DNA of 64,000 nucleotides, taken from the NCBI RefSeq assembly GCF_963678635.1, contig NC_087064.1, forward strand, positions 32,402,369-32,466,368. The letters run 5' to 3'. The notes beneath the pieces are model-generated. The model did not search any database. It was given only the letters and a program-made list of their open reading frames with translations, and was not told where the DNA came from. Position numbers and translations under genes: made by a program. Of this stretch, positions 58,526-64,000 are shown in pieces. Numbering within the stretch: position 1 is the stretch's first letter; each line of letters opens with the position of its first letter. This stretch comes from Symsagittifera roscoffensis (lineage: Eukaryota; Xenacoelomorpha; Acoela; Convolutidae).

Positions 58526-59653
58526 AAACCATCAAAAATTGCTAACCAACAATCACATAGTCAGTCTTCACCGACATCATCCCAAGAAAACCCGACACCA
58601 CCTTCAACTACCCAAAACCCCCAAACATCTACACGAATTTCTTTTCAAGATAACCCATATACCTTTGAAGAACGACACGCTCGCTTATCAGAACCACTAG
58701 AACCAGTTCAACGACAAGCACCTCTAAGTGAACCAACATATAACTTATACCCAACATTACCACAAGAATTAAGTAGAATACAGAATCCTAGTCAAAACCA
58801 AAATACAGTAGAAATAAATAGACAAATTATACATCCTCGACGAAACAGAAATTTTCAAACTCCCCGAGTTCATTTTGATATACCTCAATCCCCATCACAA
58901 AACACTCCAGAAAACCCCATTGGTATATTACCAGAAACCCCTACGCTTCTTTCACAACGTAGCACCTCAAGCCTACCATCAGATTACTTAGGTTCAACAC
59001 CAACATCTGAACAAATACGTGAAAATCCCTTTAACCCCCCAAACCAAGCATCACGACTACCATATTGGACAACACATTCATTCACACAAGGTGAACTAAA
59101 TTTAGTCAATGATCCAATATATATTTCTACGGATACAACAACATCCTCATCACTACCAGAAACATTATCACTACCATCAACACCATCAATAAGCCAGATT
59201 TCACCACCACCTTTTAACTTAAATTTCCCAAATAACCTCGACGCTAGATATCGAGAACAATCATCAACAAATATTCCTTTAAGACTAGACTGGAATACAT
59301 TCACAGCACCTCCACCATTATTTGGACAACACCTAGAAAGTAACCGACTCCACAATTGGGCACTAAATAGACTACAATATAGACAAGACATTCACGAAGA
59401 CATTCGTGCTCATAACATCCAAATACTCCAACAAAATAGTCTACAATTAAAATTTGAAATCACGGTTAAATTAAACAACATTACTCAACATCCCTATCCA
59501 TTAAATCCACCAAATATAACAGCTCAATCCCTACCACCACCATTTATAACAACTGAAGTAATATACAAATACGACAGATATACCAAAAAGACAATTGGCT
59601 ACATCACATTTTATAACCCGTACTCAGGATTGTCATACACATGTATATTCTAA
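58526..59653 (+). CDS. Pro/Ser-rich ORF 'f' (375 codons, no ATG)
   Basis: Open from 58526 to TAA 59651-59653, but no codon in it is ATG, so it cannot start by itself. N-terminal two thirds is Pro/Ser/Thr/Gln-rich and probably disordered (ARLSEPLEPVQRQAPLSEP); the last ~130 residues look folded (FGQHLESNRLHNWALNRLQY, LKFEITVKLNNITQHPYP, YNPYSGLSYTCIF). Shared blocks with element A show selection at protein level. It overlaps the env start by 13 bases. Expression as a fusion to ORF e, by splicing, or by readthrough are the options. Confidence 0.6.
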   Translation, partial: KPSKIANQQSHSQSSPTSSQENPTPPSTTQNPQTSTRISFQDNPYTFEERHARLSEPLEPVQRQAPLSEPTYNLYPTLPQELSRIQNPSQNQNTVEINRQIIHPRRNRNFQTPRVHFDIPQSPSQNTPENPIGILPETPTLLSQRSTSSLPSDYLGSTPTSEQIRENPFNPPNQASRLPYWTTHSFTQGELNLVNDPIYISTDTTTSSSLPETLSLPSTPSISQISPPPFNLNFPNNLDARYREQSSTNIPLRLDWNTFTAPPPLFGQHLESNRLHNWALNRLQYRQDIHEDIRAHNIQILQQNSLQLKFEITVKLNNITQHPYPLNPPNITAQSLPPPFITTEVIYKYDRYTKKTIGYITFYNPYSGLSYTCIF

Positions 59654-61737
59654 AAATTTTAATTTTTCTCCAACTCCTTTTTCTAATAACCTCAAATGAA
59701 AACATAAACCCTTCCCCCCGCACAGGACCCCAAGATTTATTAGTAACACATTACGATTGTGAAGAAAACGAACAAAAAACACTACACAAATATGCAATAA
59801 ATCAAGTATCACAATGCGAAACAGAACCACAAGCCATAGAAACAACAAATGTAATAGCGACACTCTATTCAAAAGCCCGAGCAACAACAGTTATAGGATA
59901 TAAATTCACAGCAGCATTTTCTGAAAAGAAAGTACATTGTTCACAAGTTTCAAATGGAAATAAAAACCGACTTGACCACGAATCATTCTACCAGAGTAAT
60001 ATAGAACGACTTTTACATCTCAATCCCGAAGATTGTAAAAACGAGTTACTCAGACTAAATATCACAAGAAATAAAAACACAGATAGAAAACTAGTATATT
60101 TCCAAGTTTTTGCAGATTCTGTACATCAAGCAGAACTTGAAAGATATCAAGGACATGTAAAATTAGATGAAAAATACCCATACAACGGCGCACACGGAAG
60201 ATTAACTTATGATATACACGATAAACACTGGATACCACACATTGGTATAAATGACCCATCAAACTGCAAAGCAGACACAAAAAATAAAGGATATCAAGAA
60301 ATCATGTTTTTCGATTGGAAAATACAACTCGAAAAAATACAACTCACACGCGATTTATCAGACAACACAATGATCTATCAAGGAATTAGATTACCTTGTA
60401 AAAACGACCAAGGCTATTGTGACCCTACAACACGAACACAAGCAACAATTGTTTGGTTCCCCGAAGACACATGTACAACATTTCAAGTAGCAAAAATACA
60501 CGCCCGTATGATAAAATTTCACGAAAAATATTTTATACAATCAATTCCATATGAACAAGTCCATCCATCACGAAAACTAAGTTCTAATTTTAGAAACATA
60601 GACAATATAGAAAATAAATTGACACGTTTCCAAATATATCCAGAAACAGAACTTGCATGTAAATACAGAAATCCACTTCACAAAACACAATACTCCGAGA
60701 TATTAGTTGAATACGAAAAAGGATTCGACATAACCACTGGAAAAGTAAAAATCGACCCATATGCAACAGGTCATCCTCTAAACGAAGGAACATCGTATAT
60801 ACCAGTTGATTTTCAAAAAAGTAAAAATCAACCTGGTGGACATCTAAAACCCCATGATACTAGAAGCACACGTTTACAAGAACTATCACTAATGAATAGT
60901 ACATATTTCGGTAACATCCACTATGATATTCACCTAGATATGAAATTAGACTACACAATTAGCCGAATTTTTCAAGAAATGTCACTATCTGAATTAGAAA
61001 CACTTCACCAGCTATGCGAATTAGAAAGGACACAAATCCTACAATCACTTGCACTAGCAGTATTAAAAATACCCTACGCAGGATATTTATTATCAGGCAA
61101 TAGATCAAATTTTTTAGACTATGAAGGAAACATTTTATGGTTTTACACTTGTACCAAAAAAGTATCACCACTATATGTTTTTGAAGATAAACGATGCTAT
61201 AAAAGAATCCCTATCTTTTATAAGAATAAAGTACACTTCGTTGACACACTTTCAAGACGAACCTATTTCTGGGATACCGCAGTCCCATGTGGATCAGAAA
61301 ACAGCCACAATGTAGTACAACTGAACCCTGATGAAGATAAATATTACCTTCTTACCCCATATCCCACATTAATGCAATCACTCAAAAAATTTTCACCTGA
61401 AAGCATTAGAGCTATTGTTCGAAACCCAAATATTGACTTACAATCAATTGAAATATATTCAAAATCCGATATACAACATCATATCAGAACACAACAATTC
61501 CAAGAATTATTAACACAAATGGACACTATACAAAGACAATCAATTGACCAAAACTTACGCAAACTTGCCGAAACAGCAGGATTTGCAGATATTTATACAC
61601 AAGATTATAGCGGATATTTTAAAGACATTAAAGACTATATATATCTAAACGGTGAAAAATACCGACCACAAGATATCTCACCTATAAATATTTTTAGCTT
61701 TGTCACACTCAAAAATGAAATTCTTGATTTTCTATGA
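59641..61737 (+). pseudogene. env-like glycoprotein, ectodomain part
   Basis: ATG at 59641 with a clear signal peptide (MYILKILIFLQLLFLITS), then a ~680-residue Cys-containing ectodomain. Recognisable features include several Cys, a Thr/Trp/Pro-bearing Cys motif about residues 265-290 (60433-60510), and an alpha-helical stretch near 440-480 (60960-61080) rich in Leu/Glu. It ends at TGA 61735-61737, where element A has a glycine codon, and the same frame continues to the membrane anchor. Envelope genes captured from viruses are known in insect errantiviruses, nematode Cer7/Tas and other elements. The class is unsure: the overall look reminds me of gB-like class III glycoproteins of the chuvirus type rather than the baculovirus F type, but this is impression only. 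Confidence 0.6.
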
Positions 61738-62259
61738 TGGTCCTACTACATCTTAGAAAAATTGACTATTTTATACGCAATGTTTAACTTTATAGGATTT
61801 CTTTTCTCACTCTTAAAAGGAATCTATAATACATGCGCTATACACACACAAGTAAATAGACAAGCAAGTGTAGCACGCATCCTATTTGCAGGATTTTTTG
61901 GAATTTTTTCATCATCAATAAACAAAATTCTTTTAGATGCACAAATAAAGGAATACAACACAAAAATAGCAACAAGACAGAACACATACGATGAAGAACA
62001 TAACAATGTAGACATTACGCCTACAGCACCACAGTTACCACCACTACCACATAACCATCCATTATCACTAGTCCCACGAAGTTTTCGAAATTTAGCAATA
62101 ACAAATAGTCCAAATTTTAGACCAACCATATCACAAAGTCCCATTCAACATATAATGACACACCATCCCCTAGATGAAAATACATATGAACAAATTATTG
62201 AACAATCCCATACCACCGCTTTTCAATCTCAAAATAATAATTTTTTTAGCCCACGATGA
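61738..62259 (+). pseudogene. env-like glycoprotein, membrane anchor and tail
   Basis: In-frame continuation of env after its TGA. An ATG at 61762 precedes MFNFIGFLFSLLKGIYNTCA and ARILFAGFFGIFSSSINKILL, hydrophobic segments suitable for anchoring, then a ~100-residue Pro-rich cytoplasmic tail ending SPR-stop. Strong match with 35501-35979 in element A. With the stop counted as one codon the whole env gene spans about 872 codons. Confidence 0.65.
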
Positions 62260-64000
62260 GCCGACAACTTGGATCCCTACACCGCTCAAATTCCCACCCA
62301 ACCAACCTCAACACTCCAATTACAATAATTCCACTTTTTGCCTTCCCACCACCCGATTTCCCAACCAATAATATAACATCAGGCATGAATTCAGACACTA
62401 ACTCACACATCTCAGTTTTATACTCCATCTCACAACTCAATAACCCAGATATTGAAACCCCTGACGAATTCGCCGACTCTGAACCATCTCCATCCAATAA
62501 TTTTCAAACCAATCCCTCAGTTTTTTCGAAACCCCCTTTTCAACCAATCCCACCAAATAACCCACTCCCATCCATTTCTACACCCTCCTATGCTTCACAA
62601 GTTACCCCAACCTACTCTTCATTTCATTCAGACCGATCATCCAATTCTCCAGACACCCCCCAAATCTCCCAAGAACTAGATAATTTTATCACCTTACAAC
62701 AACAACCCTTTCACCTTGACACGTCAATTATAAACCAGATTTCATCAACCATAGAATCATCAAACCCACCTACCCCTACACCCTCTTCAGCTTATACCGC
62801 ATCATTAGCACCATCATCCACATCCACCGAATCATCAGCTAACACTAATAGAGCTTACCGCACTTTCAAAAGAAAATTCCCAAACCATCCATTTCCAACA
62901 AAACCAGGAACAGCCCGTGAATATATCAATCATCCAAATCACACTAACACGAAAGAATTTTTAGCAATCACTTTACCTTCATTTCCACAGTATACTTTGA
63001 ACACCCCTACAGATACTAACGATACACGTAGCTTTGTAGACGAACAAGTTTTAATGCCTACACTCCACTGGACATCATATTATCATTTTACTAATCCCCT
63101 TTGCCTACCTTTATCTAATACTCACATCGATATAGAAAGAAATCAAAATATGCTATATCGACTCACTACACCACTAACACATAGACAATTTACTTACATC
63201 GGATATAAAAAATCACTAAAAACATACACTGCACCCCGAGCTAACGAATATACGCTAGAATATTACGATCATAACATCATCCGAACTAACCAAGACCAAT
63301 TTTTAGATGATGATCGCTTCGCTAACCCACAAATCACAGAAAAATTTTTCATCAAAACACCATATGTTTTTACACTCAATATATTTGATCGCAAATTCGA
63401 CCACATCATTTCTGAAGCACTAACCGACACACAAGCTTACGAAAGTTTTAAAGAAAGATTTCAATTATTTTCACTAACCTTTCATTTCCTTGCACCACAT
63501 GAACGAGATTTGCACTGCTCACACGACATTATGTTACGCACTAAACAAACCCACACATATACATATTACCGCTTTATACAAAATCACTTTGACCTACACA
63601 CTCCATCAAGACAACCACACCATCGTTTTCAATTTATTAACTCTAAATACACATCACCATTTTTTCTTAACTTCACATATTGCATCAAAGATACTAACCT
63701 TCACGGTATTCTTCGCAATTACGATCCCATAACCCAAATGTATATTTTTTGTCCCATCACAAAGACCTTCAACGCAGAAGAATCCAGACCCTTCCTTATC
63801 CCACACGAATTTGTTCAACCTATAGAAATCCCAATATTAGAATTCATCCACAACACTAAATATAACCACAAATTATATAATCTAATCCAAAACACACCTT
63901 ATGATTTTGCAGTTGGCACTGAAGAACTAAAAAACATTAAAGCACTTCAATTGCTTTGGCCACTGCTTCAAACTAAAAACATCATTCGCATACTAGCAAA
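62256..64000 (+). CDS. Post-env ORF 'X', open to the window end
   Basis: ATG at 62256 overlaps the env stop as ATGA. I followed the frame codon by codon to the last base without a stop: 581 complete codons. Element A indicates an end about 15 codons further. Residues 1-~200 are Pro/Ser/Thr-rich (PSPSNNFQTN, TPTPSSAYTASL); a basic RTFKRKFPNHPFP then leads into a ~380-residue folded-looking part with FLDDDRFANPQ, FFIKTPYVFTL, TYTYYRFIQNHFDLHTPSR, SKYTSPFFLNFTYC and MYIFCPITKTF. No signal peptide or membrane segment. Many of these blocks are kept in element A. I recognise no family; position after env resembles accessory genes of complex retroviruses. Confidence 0.75.
   Translation, partial: MSRQLGSLHRSNSHPTNLNTPITIIPLFAFPPPDFPTNNITSGMNSDTNSHISVLYSISQLNNPDIETPDEFADSEPSPSNNFQTNPSVFSKPPFQPIPPNNPLPSISTPSYASQVTPTYSSFHSDRSSNSPDTPQISQELDNFITLQQQPFHLDTSIINQISSTIESSNPPTPTPSSAYTASLAPSSTSTESSANTNRAYRTFKRKFPNHPFPTKPGTAREYINHPNHTNTKEFLAITLPSFPQYTLNTPTDTNDTRSFVDEQVLMPTLHWTSYYHFTNPLCLPLSNTHIDIERNQNMLYRLTTPLTHRQFTYIGYKKSLKTYTAPRANEYTLEYYDHNIIRTNQDQFLDDDRFANPQITEKFFIKTPYVFTLNIFDRKFDHIISEALTDTQAYESFKERFQLFSLTFHFLAPHERDLHCSHDIMLRTKQTHTYTYYRFIQNHFDLHTPSRQPHHRFQFINSKYTSPFFLNFTYCIKDTNLHGILRNYDPITQMYIFCPITKTFNAEESRPFLIPHEFVQPIEIPILEFIHNTKYNHKLYNLIQNTPYDFAVGTEELKNIKALQLLWPLLQTKNIIRILA

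Larger units (their letters stand above)
45998..64000 (+). mobile_element. Element B: large env-bearing Ty3/gypsy-type element, right end outside window
   Basis: 5' LTR, primer-binding site, leader ORF, basic ORF, gag-pol, membrane ORFs, Pro-rich ORF, env and ORF X, all on the plus strand and colinear with element A. More than 18.0 kb lies in the window. Adding the tail seen in A (end of ORF X, ~1.5 kb, LTR) gives about 20 kb, or about 18.8 kb without its 1.14 kb insert-plus-duplication. Damage seen: 11-base frameshift near 50263, TGA at 51043-51045, TAG at 54478-54480, TGA at 61735-61737 and stops before the Pro-rich ORF. Confidence 0.95.

Overview
The window is a repeat-rich stretch of an AT-rich invertebrate genome. 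Evidence for a eukaryote: short introns with GT/TTTCAG borders, LTR and non-LTR retrotransposons, MITEs, a tRNA-derived SINE, minisatellites and a 200-base N gap (1582-1781). A nematode-like ecdysozoan is plausible, but nothing here fixes the phylum. I see no intact, clearly single-copy host gene.

Layout. 0-1.5 kb: a palindrome-rich DNA-transposon-like element. 2.5-3 kb: small exon fragments. 3.5-7.3 kb: a 5'-truncated non-LTR reverse transcriptase lying between two ~990 bp direct repeats. 7.5-11.8 kb: a duplicated block with a minisatellite and exons of an unrecognised gene (called gene U here). 11.85-17.8 kb: a higher-order tandem array of ~872 bp units carrying more gene U exons. 17.8-25.6 kb: two diverged copies of a 3-5 kb unit carrying a second unrecognised gene (gene V) and hAT-type MITEs; the gene V 3' part resumes at 41.5-42.1 kb, after an inserted block. 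25.64-39.64 kb: element A, a degenerate LTR retrotransposon with matching 377 bp LTRs and a 4 bp target-site duplication. 40-45.6 kb: small repeats. 46.0 kb to the window end: element B, a better-preserved relative of A that runs off the right edge.

The notable object is the A/B family. It is a Ty3/gypsy-type element (Gag with zinc knuckle, protease, RT, RNase H, DDE integrase, GPY/F motif) of about 19-20 kb in full. It carries an unusual set of extra genes: a conserved 77-codon leader ORF, a basic 155-codon ORF overlapping gag, small membrane-protein ORFs, a 375-codon Pro-rich ORF with no ATG, an env-like glycoprotein gene, and a further ~600-codon ORF starting at an ATGA overlap after env. 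That last ORF is open to the window end in B and closes at 37765 in A. LTR and leader hold structured motifs, one with a compensatory base-pair change between A and B.

B is not intact as read: it has a gag frameshift, stops in gag, RT and env, and a GC-rich foreign insert flanked by a 470 bp duplication of element sequence that looks like reverse-transcription template switching. A has lost protease, RT and RNase H and most of its other frames are broken, although its leader ORF is still open. How the extra ORFs work together is inference: secretion signal, membrane segments and gene order suggest a retrovirus-like element with envelope and accessory proteins.
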